From assembly GCA_963848495.1 (NCBI GenBank), contig CAWKDV010000002.1, positions 1,240,001-1,304,000 on the forward strand: 64,000 nt of DNA, read 5' to 3'. This document shows, piece by piece, positions 18,901 to 30,439 of this stretch (positions within the stretch are counted from its first letter, which is position 1; each line of letters starts with the position of its first letter). The notes under the pieces are model-generated. The model did no database searches and had not been told where the DNA came from. It saw only the letters and a program-made list of their open reading frames with translations. Made by a program: the position numbers and the translations under genes. This DNA is from JAICJR01 sp963848495 (GTDB lineage: Bacteria > Actinomycetota > Thermoleophilia > Solirubrobacterales > Thermoleophilaceae).

Positions 18901-19305
18901 ATGACAGCGGGAGATTCGGCGAACGTCGAAGTGGTCGGCCGCTTCCTGGAGGGGTTCTCCCGCCGGGACGCCGACGCCATGGTCCAGCTGATGACCGACG
19001 ACATGCTGTTCGAGCCGGCGCCGACGCCCCTGCGCCCCTACAGCGCCTACCACGGCCACGACGGCATGCGCCGCTACCTGGAGGATCTCTCGGCCACCTG
19101 GGAGCGCCTCGAGGTGACCGTCATCGAATACCGCGAGGCGGGCGACTACGTCCTGGTCTTCGGCCGCATATACGCGGCGGGCCGCGGCTCAGTGCAGGAC
19201 GACCCGGCGACGTTCGTCTGGCGGCTGCAGGATGGGCTGGTGGTGTGGGGAAAGGTCTTTAGGAATCGGGAAGAGGCGCTGGAGTCGGTCGGCCTTGCCG
19301 ACTGA
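18901..19305 (+). CDS. NTF2-like/SnoaL-like protein
   Basis: A 134-residue single-domain protein of the NTF2-like cone fold. The opening VVGRFLEGFSRRDADAMVQLM, the middle YHGHDGMRRYLEDL and the end VWRLQDGLVVWGKVFRNREEAL are the standard SnoaL-like helix and strands. Such proteins are polyketide-cyclase, isomerase or binding domains; no specific function can be assigned. Its TGA is followed within 4 bp by a GATCACG heptad array shared with the convergent PHP gene. Confidence 0.82.
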   Translation: MTAGDSANVEVVGRFLEGFSRRDADAMVQLMTDDMLFEPAPTPLRPYSAYHGHDGMRRYLEDLSATWERLEVTVIEYREAGDYVLVFGRIYAAGRGSVQDDPATFVWRLQDGLVVWGKVFRNREEALESVGLAD

Positions 19306-19308
19306 CTC

Positions 19309-19336
19309 GATCACGGATCACGGATCACCGATCACC
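19309..19336. repeat. Heptad tandem array, locus 4 (GATCACG/GATCACC units)
   Basis: Four consecutive units, GATCACG x2 and GATCACC x2, fill the spacer between two convergent genes. Read on the minus strand the array is (GGTGATC)n; its first unit contains the TGA stop (19334-19332) of the PHP gene, and successive units place TGA in all three frames. Confidence 0.9.
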
Positions 19337-20369
19337 GAAGGTAAATCGGGTTCGACAGGATCCAGGTGCGGTCCTTGCCATGGGCGTGCAACAGCGCCTC
19401 GATTCGGTAGACGCCCGGCTCCTTCACCTCGTGTGAGAGCGCGGCTCCGTCCGTCGACTCGATCTGTTTTCCGTCCTTGATCAGCCTCAGCGCGGCCGTC
19501 CGCGGGGTTCTTGCTTCCAGCGTGACCGGGCCTGCCGGCAGCTCGGAGCCCATCGGGGCTCCGCCGGCCTCGAAGGTGAAGCCGCGCGCCGCCGCGAGTG
19601 AGTCGACGGCGATGTAGCAGCGGCCGGCTCGCAGGGCCGCGTAGACCTGGTCGCGGTCGTGCTCCAGCTCTCCGTTCGGCGGCTCGTCGCAGAGCACGTG
19701 CGTGTGCAGGTGGCGGAAGGAGCGCTTGTAGGACATGAGGCGGATCGGCACGCGGCCGAGCACGCGGATGCCGATCTGGTGCGCGTCGAGGCCGCCGATG
19801 CCGACCACGCGGCGGCGGGCGCCGAGGCGGTCCCACTCGGCCACGTTCAGGGCGGGGGCGTGGTCGATCACGTGGTCGGGACGGGCCACGAAGCGGAGCC
19901 CGTGGCGGAACGAGCGCAGGGACTCGACGGTGTCCGTGACGAAGCTCCAGATCTCGACGCCGTCGAGGCCGTCGCAGTCGATGTCGGTCCACGGCATCGC
20001 GCCGGGCCGCTTGATGATCTGCGAGCCGGCCGACCAGGGGTGTGCCGCGAAGCCGAAGCCGCCCTGGGCGTGAGCCGCGGCACAGATGCCCGCGGACGGC
20101 AGCCTGCGCGAGATCTCCCTGTCCACACCGAAGGCGAGAAAGTGGTCGCGCCCGCGGGGCGAGACCTCCTGGCCGACCAGCACCAGCACCGACCCGTGCC
20201 AGCCCTCCTCGCCGAACCTCTGGGCGGCGAGGGTGTCGTGATCGGTGAGCAGGACGACGTCGACCGAGTTGTGCGCCGCCGCCTCCGCGATCTCCGGGAC
20301 GGTGCCGGTGCCGTCCGAGTAGGTCGAGTGGACGTGGACCACGCAGGTGAGGTCGTGCGGCGCCGCCAT
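19332..20369 (-). CDS. PHP-domain phosphoesterase
   Basis: A 345-residue protein with the PHP metal sites: VVHVHSTYSDGTG (HxHxxxSDG) at residue 11, VVLLTDHDT near residue 38, GQEVSP near residue 66, FGFAAHPW near residue 104 and VGIGGLDAHQIG near residue 190. PHP proteins use a trinuclear metal centre to hydrolyse phosphoesters (histidinol phosphatase, RNase AM and polymerase-associated relatives). The C-terminal 110 residues form an extra beta-rich domain that ends DRTWILSNPIYLR, a pattern common in the actinobacterial CehA/McbA-like PHP group. Substrate unknown. Confidence 0.85.
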   Translation of the reverse strand: MAAPHDLTCVVHVHSTYSDGTGTVPEIAEAAAHNSVDVVLLTDHDTLAAQRFGEEGWHGSVLVLVGQEVSPRGRDHFLAFGVDREISRRLPSAGICAAAHAQGGFGFAAHPWSAGSQIIKRPGAMPWTDIDCDGLDGVEIWSFVTDTVESLRSFRHGLRFVARPDHVIDHAPALNVAEWDRLGARRRVVGIGGLDAHQIGIRVLGRVPIRLMSYKRSFRHLHTHVLCDEPPNGELEHDRDQVYAALRAGRCYIAVDSLAAARGFTFEAGGAPMGSELPAGPVTLEARTPRTAALRLIKDGKQIESTDGAALSHEVKEPGVYRIEALLHAHGKDRTWILSNPIYLR

Positions 20370-20419
20370 CCAGCCGAGAGTAGGGGAGCGGCCTGCCGGC
20401 GGTAGGGTTCAGCAGCGAG

Positions 20420-21535
20420 ATGGCGGTTATCGAGAGCCCCGAGACGATCGGCCTGCGGCCCTTCCACGAGTTCGAGGACGCGCATGCCCTCTGGCCGCGC
20501 GGCGACCGGCCGAGCGCCTTCAGGGCCGCCGCGGGCGAGTTCAGGGCGCGCTTCAAGGCGCGGGGGCAGATCGAGGCGGTGAAGACGATCGACCTTGTCG
20601 CGGCCGGCTATCCGACCCAGTTCGCCTTCGGCGGCGCGGCCAAGACGCTCAACCCGTACATCAGCATCCTCAACCGGCTGGTGGTGGTTCAGTTCCGCGA
20701 CTTCGAGGGCCAGCGCAGGGTCCTGGTCTGGGAGCCGACGGTGCCCGAGGGCTCGGCGGAGGCGCCCTTCTACGAGCAGCTCATCGAGCGCTTCGGCGAG
20801 TTCCTCTCGAACAAGGTCTTCGCCACCTACTACAACACGGTCGAGCAGGCGCTCGCCCAGTGCGGTCTGGGTCCGGCGGACGTCGACTACGTCTCCTTCG
20901 ACCACCTGCACGTGCAGGACATGCGCATCCTGATGGGCACCACCGGTCCGGACGCCCACCCGCCGTTCTTCCCGAACGCGAAGTTCGTCTGCCAGCGCAG
21001 GGAGGTCGACACGTTCAGGTCGACCCATCCGATGCAGTGGGCCTGGTACGTGCCGGGGGGCATGGACAACGTGATCGAGGACAACCTCGTGCTGGTCGAC
21101 GGCGACGTGGAGCTGGGCGTCGGCGTGGCCTTCCTGTGGACGCCCGGCCACACCGACGGCAACCACTCGCTCTGCCTGAACACGCCGGAGGGCGTCTGGG
21201 TCTCGAGCGAGAACGGCGTCGCGGCTGACAACTGGCATCCGCACCTGTCGAAGATCCCCGGCGTGCGCAAGTGGGCCGAGTTCTTCAACCGCGAGGTGAT
21301 CCTCAACTCGAACACGCTCGAGGACTCGATCGACCAGTACGACTCGATGGTCAAGGAGAAGGCGGTGGCGGACTCGAACGCCCGCGACCCGCGCTACCAG
21401 AACGTCTTCCCGTCCTCCGAGCTCGCCGGCTTCAGGCGCCAGTGGCCCGTGCTGCCCACGTTCGCGTACGGCGGCATGAACTACGGCGAGATCTCGCGCC
21501 TCAGGGCAGCGAGCCAGTCGTCGACGCCGAAGTGA
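20420..21535 (+). CDS. Divergent MBL-fold-like protein, unknown function
   Basis: A 371-residue protein that resembles the metallo-beta-lactamase fold without its classical motif. VDYVSFDHLHVQDMRI near residue 160 sits where HxHxDH is expected, but reads H-L-H-V-Q-D; FLWTPGHTDGNHSLCL near residue 240 matches the downstream GHTxG histidine loop. A 100-residue N-terminal extension and a long insert between the motifs make it larger than typical family members. It may bind metal differently or be inactive. The 3' end overlaps the convergent PfkB kinase by 55 bp. Confidence 0.65.
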   Translation: MAVIESPETIGLRPFHEFEDAHALWPRGDRPSAFRAAAGEFRARFKARGQIEAVKTIDLVAAGYPTQFAFGGAAKTLNPYISILNRLVVVQFRDFEGQRRVLVWEPTVPEGSAEAPFYEQLIERFGEFLSNKVFATYYNTVEQALAQCGLGPADVDYVSFDHLHVQDMRILMGTTGPDAHPPFFPNAKFVCQRREVDTFRSTHPMQWAWYVPGGMDNVIEDNLVLVDGDVELGVGVAFLWTPGHTDGNHSLCLNTPEGVWVSSENGVAADNWHPHLSKIPGVRKWAEFFNREVILNSNTLEDSIDQYDSMVKEKAVADSNARDPRYQNVFPSSELAGFRRQWPVLPTFAYGGMNYGEISRLRAASQSSTPK

Positions 21536-22362
21536 GCGCAGGAGCTGCTGGCGTGCTCGGCGGCTCGCCGAAGCGCAGCGACGAACGGCAGCCCCTCCGC
21601 CACGGCTAGGCAGAACGCGCCGTGGAAGACGTCGCCCGCGCCCAGGGTGTCGACGGCGGGCGTGCGCGGAGGAACCTCGATGCTGCCCGTCCTGCCACGC
21701 TCGCACCACTGAACCGGGCGAGGGCCGTAGGTGACGGCGACCCCCGGGACGTCCAGCGCGAGCGCGGGCGAGCCATCCGGCGGCGCGAACCGTTCCGAGC
21801 ACACCGCCCAGTCCACCACCGGCAGCAGGCGCTCGAGCCCGTCCTTCCAGCTACCGCCGTCGAGCACGACGGGCACGCCGGCGCGCCGCGCGCGCTCGGC
21901 CACCGCGATCGCCACGTCGAGATGGAAGCCGTCGAGCAGAAGGCAGCCGGCGCCGGTCATGTCGACGAGCTCGGCCCGCTCGCGAGGCAGCCGGCTCCCG
22001 GCGTCCGTGACCGAGACCACGGACCGCTCCCCGCTGCCCTCCACGACGACGATCGACGAGACGGGCACGGGCGGCGGATCGTCCGGTGCCAGGTCCTGCA
22101 GCTCCACGCCGTGCCTCGTCACGAGCTCCGCCAGCGAGCGGCCGCCGAGCGGCCCGCCGCCGACCGCCGTGGCCAGCGTCGCGCGCCCACCGAGCGCGGC
22201 GAACGTCTTCGCCGCGCCCGTGGCCGGCCCGCCCGCGGCCACGAGCTGCCGCCTGGCCACGGTCTTCTCGTCCCGCGAGGGCGGCGCCTCGACCAGGTAC
22301 TCGACGTCGAGGGTCAACAGGCCCACGAAGACGCCGGTCGGCATAGGAGATCGCTCGTTCAC
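21481..22362 (-). CDS. PfkB-family carbohydrate kinase
   Basis: A 293-residue ribokinase-fold sugar or nucleoside kinase. The substrate-side motif AAGGPATGAAKTFAALG is near residue 42, and the C-terminal signature PAVDTLGAGDVFHGAFCLA (DTxGAGD with the catalytic aspartate and anion hole) is near residue 240. It transfers phosphate from ATP to a sugar hydroxyl in the cytoplasm; the sugar cannot be told. ATG 22362 or ATG 22344 (MPTGVFVGLLTLD) can start it; the second matches the family start better. It is divergent from acnA with only 14 bp between start codons. Confidence 0.87.
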   Translation of the reverse strand: MNERSPMPTGVFVGLLTLDVEYLVEAPPSRDEKTVARRQLVAAGGPATGAAKTFAALGGRATLATAVGGGPLGGRSLAELVTRHGVELQDLAPDDPPPVPVSSIVVVEGSGERSVVSVTDAGSRLPRERAELVDMTGAGCLLLDGFHLDVAIAVAERARRAGVPVVLDGGSWKDGLERLLPVVDWAVCSERFAPPDGSPALALDVPGVAVTYGPRPVQWCERGRTGSIEVPPRTPAVDTLGAGDVFHGAFCLAVAEGLPFVAALRRAAEHASSSCAHFGVDDWLAALRREISP

Positions 22363-22368
22363 TAGATT
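22363..22368 (+). promoter_or_regulatory. -10 box (TAGATT) of acnA, leaderless type
   Basis: TAGATT ends 8 bp before ATG 22377, so the transcript would begin at or next to the start codon. It overlaps the first bases of the divergent kinase gene's upstream region. Confidence 0.4.
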
Positions 22369-22376
22369 CTCAGGAG

Positions 22377-25177
<2,801 letters not shown>

Positions 25178-25181
<4 letters not shown>

Positions 25182-25573
25182 CGCTCAGCCATCACGAGCT
25201 CTGCTTCGGCTGCGGCACCGCCAACCTGTTCGGTCTGCAGCTCGAGCTCGAGCCGGAGGGCGACGGCGTGGCCGGCCGCTTCTTCGTGAAGCAGGACCAC
25301 CAGGGGCCGCCGGGCTTCGCCCACGGCGGCGTGCTCTCCACGGCGCTCGACGAGGCGATGAGCATCGCGGTCTGGTCGCAAGGGACGCGCGCGCTCACCC
25401 GTCAGCTCGAGATCGAACTGCTGGCGCCGGTGCCGGTCGGCGTGTTCGTCCAGGTGGAGGCCCGGGTGGAGAGCCGGGAGGCCGGCAAGGTCTGGGCGGT
25501 GGCGAGCGCGAGCGCTGAGCCGGACCCGCGTGTGGTCGCCCGCGGGCGCGCGCTGTTCGTCGAGCCGGGTTGA
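25178..25573 (+). CDS. PaaI-like hotdog-fold thioesterase
   Basis: A 131-residue hotdog protein. HELCFGCGTANLFGLQLEL is the usual opening of this subgroup (a paired C-F-x-C), and PPGFAHGGVLSTALDEAM carries the HGG(x)4-7 active-site helix. It probably hydrolyses acyl-CoA or aryl-CoA thioesters. I start it at TTG 25178, inside the acnA stop (TTGA overlap), because homology begins right there; an in-frame ATG at 25112 would overlap acnA by 70 bp and adds unrelated sequence. Its stop runs into a large heptad repeat region. Confidence 0.87.
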
Positions 25574-25584
25574 TCCGGTACGGA

Positions 25585-25662
25585 GATCACGGATCACGGA
25601 TCACGGATCACGGATCACGGATCACGGATCACGGCGAAGACTGTGATCAGTGATCAGTGATC
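25585..25662. repeat. Heptad tandem array, locus 5 (GATCACG x7, then GATCAGT x2.5)
   Basis: Seven perfect GATCACG units fill 25585-25633. After an 11-bp spacer, GATCAGT units run from 25645 to 25662. The second block, read in reverse complement, is GATCACT, so it can pair with the first block at six of every seven bases and form a long hairpin. The region separates two convergent genes, so it could act as a two-way terminator. Confidence 0.92.
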
Positions 25663-25668
25663 GCGCCT

Positions 25669-28293
25669 TTAGGCCGCCTGGCCCAGCATCCGCGTGATCT
25701 CCCCCGGCGGCGCCGGGCGGCCGAGGTGGAAGCCCTGCGCCAGCGGGCAGGCGTGCTCGGCGAGGAAGCGCCATTGGGCCTCGTTCTCCACCCCCTCGGC
25801 CACGGCGGTCATGCCGAGGCCGGCGGCCAGGTCGATCACCGCGCGGGCCACGGCTGCCGCCTGCGGGTCGTGCGGCACGTCCCGCAGCAGCAGGCGGTGC
25901 AGCTTGAGCTCGTCCGCGGGCAGCTCGCGCAGGCGGCCGAACGACGAGTTGCCGACGCCGAAGTCGTCGATGGCGAGGCGTAACCCGAGCTCGCTCAGGT
26001 GCGCGATCGTGGACTGCTCGCCGCGCCCGTCGGCCAGAGCGGCGAGCTCGGAGACCTCCATGGTGAGCTGCGCCGGCTCGATGCCGGCAGAGTCGATCGC
26101 CTCCTGTACCACCTCGACGAGGTGGCGCTGGCGGAGCTGGCGCGCCGAGAGGTTGAGGTGGACCTGGACGTCGAGACCGTCGCCGAGCCACGCGCCCGTC
26201 TGCCGGCAGACCTCGTGGATCGCCCACTCGCCGATCGACTCGATCAGGCCGGTCTCCTCGGCGAGCTGCATGAAGGCGGCGGCGTCCACGAGCCCGCGCC
26301 GCTGATCGTCCCAGCGGAGCAGCGCCTCGAGCCCCACCACGTGGCCGTCGGGCACCGACAGGATCGGCTGGTAGTAGAGGCAGAGCTCGTCCGCGGCCAT
26401 GCCGCGCCGCAGCCGCGTGGTGGCGGAGATCAGCTCGCCGGCGCCCTCGATGCCGAGCCCCGGCCGGTGCAGGGCGACCCGGTTGCGGCCGGCCGCCTTC
26501 GCCTGGTACATGGTTGCGTCGGCCGCCCGCAGGAGCGCGGCGGGGCTGTGGCCGTCGTCCGGGAAGATGGCGATTCCTACGCTCGCGCCGATCTCGAACC
26601 GGTTGTCGGCGATCTGGAAGGGCTCCTCGAGCGCGGCGAGGACCTTCGCGCCGACCGACTGCGCGACGTCGGCCGTCGCCCCTCCCTCGATGTCGGTCAG
26701 GAGCAGGAGCAGCTCGTCGCCGCCGTGGCGGGCGAGCAGGTCCGACGCGCGCGTGATCTTCGACAGCCGCTCCGCCACCATCTTCAGGAGCTGGTCGCCG
26801 GCGGCGTGGCCGAGGCTGTCGTTCACGAGCTTGAAGTTGTCGAGGTCGAGGTAGAGCAGCGCGAGCTCGCGCCCCTCGCGCTCGGCACGCGCGAGCGCGA
26901 CCTCCAGGTGCTCCTCGAGCAGGGCGCGGTTCGGCAGGCCGGTGAGCTGGTCGTGGTAGGCGAGGTGGGCGATCGCCTGCTCGCTCTCGCGGCGCTCGGT
27001 GATGTCGCGCACGAAGCCGGTGAACAGCAGGTCGCCCTCGAAGTCGACGTAGGTCACGGTCAGCTCGATCGGGAACTCGCTGCCGTCCTTGCGCATCGCG
27101 CTCATCTCGACGCGCTGATCGATGAGCATCCCCGGCGTGCGCTCCGCCAAGAAGCGCCGCAGTCCCTCGTCGTGCGCCGCCCGGGCCGCAGGCGGGACGA
27201 TCAGCTCCGACACGGGCCTTCCGATCGTCTCGGCGCGCTCGTAGCCGAAGGCTCGTTCCGCGGCAGGGTTGAACTCCACCACCCGACCCTCGCTGTCCAT
27301 GGCGATCACGCAGTCGATCGCGCCGCCGAGCATGGCCTGCTTCGCCGCCTCGCTCGATCGCAGCGCCCGCTCGATCCGCCGCCGCTCGGTGACGTCGAGC
27401 AGCGACACGACGAAGTCGCCGCCGCTCTGCCCGGCATCCGACTGGAGTGGATGGATGCTCTGCTCGAGCCAGATGCTGTCCCCGTCGCGCAGGACGCACA
27501 TCAGCAGGTCGCGCTCCGGCTCGCCGGTGGCGAGCGCGTTGCGGATCGGGTCATTGTCTGAGGTGACCGGTGTGCCGTCGGTGTGCAACAGCAGGCCGCC
27601 CTCGCTGAACGGGAGCCGGCGGCCGATCACCGCAGCGGGCTCCACGTCGAGCAGCCAGCCGGCCATGCGGTTGCAGTTCGTCACGACGCCCTCGGGGTTG
27701 ACCACGAGCACGCCCTCCTCGAGCGCGTCGACCACCTGGCGGGCGCGGCCCTCGCTGTCGACGAGAGCCTGCTGGCGCCGCGAGTGCTCGAGGTACTGGG
27801 CGAGCTCGGCGCCCACCAGCTCGAGCGCGGCGAGCACATCCGGCTCCGGGTCGGTGGCGTCAGGAGTGACGAATGCCAGCAGCCCCTCGGTCCGGTCCGC
27901 CACGGACAGCGGCATCGCGAACAGGCTCTTCAGCCCCGCCCGCTCAGCCACCTCCGGCGCGAGCAGGGCATCGGGCGTCGGCACCCAGATCGCTCCGCCG
28001 ACGGCCCAGACCTGGCCGAGCGGCCCCTCGCCCGGTGCGATCGGCGTCCTCCTCAGGTCGCGCGCAAGGCCGGCGAGCGTGGGATGAGGGCCATGCCAGA
28101 TGGCGCTGCAGCGCATCCGTGCGTGGCCTGCCACCGGTCGCCACAGGGCACCCATGCTCCATCCGAGTGAGCGACACACCGCCTCGATCAGCCGGGGCAC
28201 GACGGTCTCGGGCGGAGCGTCCTCGACGAGCAGCGGTGCACTGCTTCGCTGGACCTCCAACAGGCGAGAACTGCGCGTAGTCAGTCCTGCCAT
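25669..28293 (-). CDS. GAF-PAS-PAS-GGDEF-EAL cyclic-di-GMP signalling protein
   Basis: An 874-residue cytoplasmic protein. A GAF-like domain spans about residues 20-165, PAS domains about 180-310 and 320-435, GGDEF about 440-600 and EAL about 615-870. The GGDEF site reads ARHGGDELLLLL, a functional-looking GGDEL. In the EAL part the catalytic residues mostly persist: GLEALLRW, VHLNLSARQL, MEVSELAAL, AIDDFGVGN, the lysine in ELKLHR, AEGVENEAQ and QGFHLGRP. The aspartate that normally follows that lysine (K-[IL]-D) is a histidine, which may weaken hydrolysis. It could make or degrade c-di-GMP in response to a ligand bound by GAF or PAS. No membrane segment is present. Confidence 0.92.
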   Translation of the reverse strand: MAGLTTRSSRLLEVQRSSAPLLVEDAPPETVVPRLIEAVCRSLGWSMGALWRPVAGHARMRCSAIWHGPHPTLAGLARDLRRTPIAPGEGPLGQVWAVGGAIWVPTPDALLAPEVAERAGLKSLFAMPLSVADRTEGLLAFVTPDATDPEPDVLAALELVGAELAQYLEHSRRQQALVDSEGRARQVVDALEEGVLVVNPEGVVTNCNRMAGWLLDVEPAAVIGRRLPFSEGGLLLHTDGTPVTSDNDPIRNALATGEPERDLLMCVLRDGDSIWLEQSIHPLQSDAGQSGGDFVVSLLDVTERRRIERALRSSEAAKQAMLGGAIDCVIAMDSEGRVVEFNPAAERAFGYERAETIGRPVSELIVPPAARAAHDEGLRRFLAERTPGMLIDQRVEMSAMRKDGSEFPIELTVTYVDFEGDLLFTGFVRDITERRESEQAIAHLAYHDQLTGLPNRALLEEHLEVALARAEREGRELALLYLDLDNFKLVNDSLGHAAGDQLLKMVAERLSKITRASDLLARHGGDELLLLLTDIEGGATADVAQSVGAKVLAALEEPFQIADNRFEIGASVGIAIFPDDGHSPAALLRAADATMYQAKAAGRNRVALHRPGLGIEGAGELISATTRLRRGMAADELCLYYQPILSVPDGHVVGLEALLRWDDQRRGLVDAAAFMQLAEETGLIESIGEWAIHEVCRQTGAWLGDGLDVQVHLNLSARQLRQRHLVEVVQEAIDSAGIEPAQLTMEVSELAALADGRGEQSTIAHLSELGLRLAIDDFGVGNSSFGRLRELPADELKLHRLLLRDVPHDPQAAAVARAVIDLAAGLGMTAVAEGVENEAQWRFLAEHACPLAQGFHLGRPAPPGEITRMLGQAA

Positions 28294-28424
28294 TTACACA
28301 ACATAACCCCGGTGGCGTACCCCCAATGCGGCATCATGCCCCAATCACGCAGGGATTTGGCGCAAAAGTTCCCCCCGCGAGGGTACGGCGGTAGGTTTCT
28401 CCCGGACCGGGCACACGGGAGCTG

Positions 28425-30383
28425 ATGCCGGAGAACCTGTCGCGTCAGATCCTCGGCGAGCACCTGGTGGAGGGCGAGCTGCGGGCGGGGTCGCCGATCG
28501 CGCTGCGCGTCGACCAGACGCTGCTCCAAGACGCCACGGGCACGATGGCGTGCATGCAGTTCGAGCAGCTCGGGGTGCCGCGCGTCCAGATCGATCGGGC
28601 CGTGCAGTACGTCGATCACAACGTGATCCAGCTCGACTTCAAGAACCCGGACGACCACCGCATGCTGCAGGCGCTGGCGCGCAGGTACGGGCTTCATTAC
28701 TCGCGCCCCGGCAACGGCATCTGCCACTACGTGCACCTCGAGCGCTTCGCCAAGCCCGGCGGCATCCTCGTCGGGGCCGATTCGCACACCCCCACCAGCG
28801 GGGCGCTCGGCATGATCGCCATCGGCGCAGGCGGGCTCGACGTGGCCGTGGCGATGGGCGGCTACCCCTACGAGATCGCCTGCCCGGCGATCGTCGAGGT
28901 TCGGCTCGAGAACCGGCTCGCCCGGCCGTGGGTGCAGGCGAAGGACATCATCCTCGAGCTGCTGCGGCGGCTCGGCGCGAGCGGCGGCAAGAACAAGGTC
29001 TTCGAGTTCACGGGCCGGGGCACCGCCGACCTCTCGGTCCCGGAGCGGGGCACGATCGCCAACATGATCGCCGAGCTGGGCGCCACCAGCGCGGTGTTCC
29101 CGCCCGACGACCAGACGCGGGACTGGCTCCGCCGCCAGCAGCGCGAGGACGACTTCGCCGAGATCGGCCCGGACGAGGGCTGCGAGTACGACGAGCGGAT
29201 CGCCATCGACCTCGCCGAGCTCGGGCCGCTCGTGGCCAAGCCGCACAACCCGGACAACGTCGTGCCGGTGGAGGAGGTGGCGGGCACCGAGCTGGCGCAG
29301 GTGTGCATCGGCTCATCGGTGAACTCGGGCTACTTCGACCTCGCGCTGCCGGGCGCGGTGCTGGCCGACGGCGGCGGGCAGATCGTGCACCCGTCGATCG
29401 CGGCCACCGCCACGCCCGGGTCGCGGCAGATCCTCACGGCGATCGCCGAGTCCGGCGTCTACCGCCAGCTTGTCGAGGGGGGTGTGCGCATGCTCGAGCC
29501 GGTCTGCGGACCGTGCGTGGGGATGGGCCAGGCGCCGCCCTCGAACGCGAACTCGCTGCGCACCTTCAACCGCAACTTCCCCGGCCGCTCGGGCACGCCG
29601 GAGGACTCGGTCTTCCTGTGCTCGCCGGCGGTCGCGGCCGTCTCGATGCTCGCGGGCAGGATCGCCGACCCGCGCGAATACGGGGACGCGCCCGAGCTGC
29701 TCGAGCCACCGGAGCTCAAGCCGTACGTGGACGACGTGCACATCTTCGCTCCGGCCCCGGAGGACGAGGCCGAATCGATCGAGATCCCGCGCGGGCCGAA
29801 CATCAAGACGCCGCCCGAGCACGTGCCGCTCGAGGACTCGATCAGCGCGAGGATCGCCACGGTTCAGCCCGACGACATCTCGACGGGCGACCTCGCGCCC
29901 GACGGCGTGATCGTCATGAGCTACCGCTCGAACATCCCGGCCATCGCGGAGTTCACCTTCCAGCACCGCGACCCCGAGTTCCGAGGGCGGATGAAGGAGT
30001 GGGGCTCGGGCTTCATCGTCGGCGGCCACAACTACGGGCAGGGCTCGTCGCGCGAGCACGCCGCGCTGGCGCCGCTACAGCTCGGCGTGAAGGCGGTGTT
30101 CGCCAAGTCGTTCGCCCGCATCCACCGGCGCAACCTGGTGGCGCAGGGCATCCTCGCGCTGACGTTCGCCGACGAGTCGGACTATGACCGCGCGAAGGTC
30201 GGCGAGACCTGGACGCTGCCGAGCATCCGCGAGGAGCTGGAGGAGGGGAGCGACGAGATCACGGTCGAGACCGAGGCCGGGACGTTCAAGGTGAGCCATG
30301 ACTTCGCTCCAAAGGAGCGGGAGATCCTGGTATCGGGCGGGCTGCTGCACTACCTGCAGGAGCACGGGAAGCAGGTCGCCTAA
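28425..30383 (+). CDS. Aconitate hydratase, Aquifex-type
   Basis: A 652-residue second aconitase-family enzyme, much shorter than AcnA and matching the so-called Aquifex-type aconitase group. Iron-sulfur ligands are the cysteine in AQVCIGSSVNSG and the pair in PVCGPCVGMGQAP. LVGADSHTPTSGALGM, VIVMSYRSNIPAI and HNYGQGSSREHAALAP are active-site loops. The arrangement (three linked domains, swivel domain at the C-terminus) is complete. The start ATG 28425 has ACGGGAG upstream. Possible roles are citrate/isocitrate or a related hydroxyacid isomerisation (homoaconitate or 2-methylcitrate branch); sequence alone does not separate these. Confidence 0.92.
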   Translation: MPENLSRQILGEHLVEGELRAGSPIALRVDQTLLQDATGTMACMQFEQLGVPRVQIDRAVQYVDHNVIQLDFKNPDDHRMLQALARRYGLHYSRPGNGICHYVHLERFAKPGGILVGADSHTPTSGALGMIAIGAGGLDVAVAMGGYPYEIACPAIVEVRLENRLARPWVQAKDIILELLRRLGASGGKNKVFEFTGRGTADLSVPERGTIANMIAELGATSAVFPPDDQTRDWLRRQQREDDFAEIGPDEGCEYDERIAIDLAELGPLVAKPHNPDNVVPVEEVAGTELAQVCIGSSVNSGYFDLALPGAVLADGGGQIVHPSIAATATPGSRQILTAIAESGVYRQLVEGGVRMLEPVCGPCVGMGQAPPSNANSLRTFNRNFPGRSGTPEDSVFLCSPAVAAVSMLAGRIADPREYGDAPELLEPPELKPYVDDVHIFAPAPEDEAESIEIPRGPNIKTPPEHVPLEDSISARIATVQPDDISTGDLAPDGVIVMSYRSNIPAIAEFTFQHRDPEFRGRMKEWGSGFIVGGHNYGQGSSREHAALAPLQLGVKAVFAKSFARIHRRNLVAQGILALTFADESDYDRAKVGETWTLPSIREELEEGSDEITVETEAGTFKVSHDFAPKEREILVSGGLLHYLQEHGKQVA

Positions 30384-30439
30384 CGGCGGCCATACGGCCG
30401 GCTAACAGGGCTTAACCGCGCCGCCGCCACTCTCTGCGT

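Noticed and set aside
25585..25662. CRISPR array
   Set aside because: Units are 7 bp, directly adjacent, with no spacers and no cas genes.
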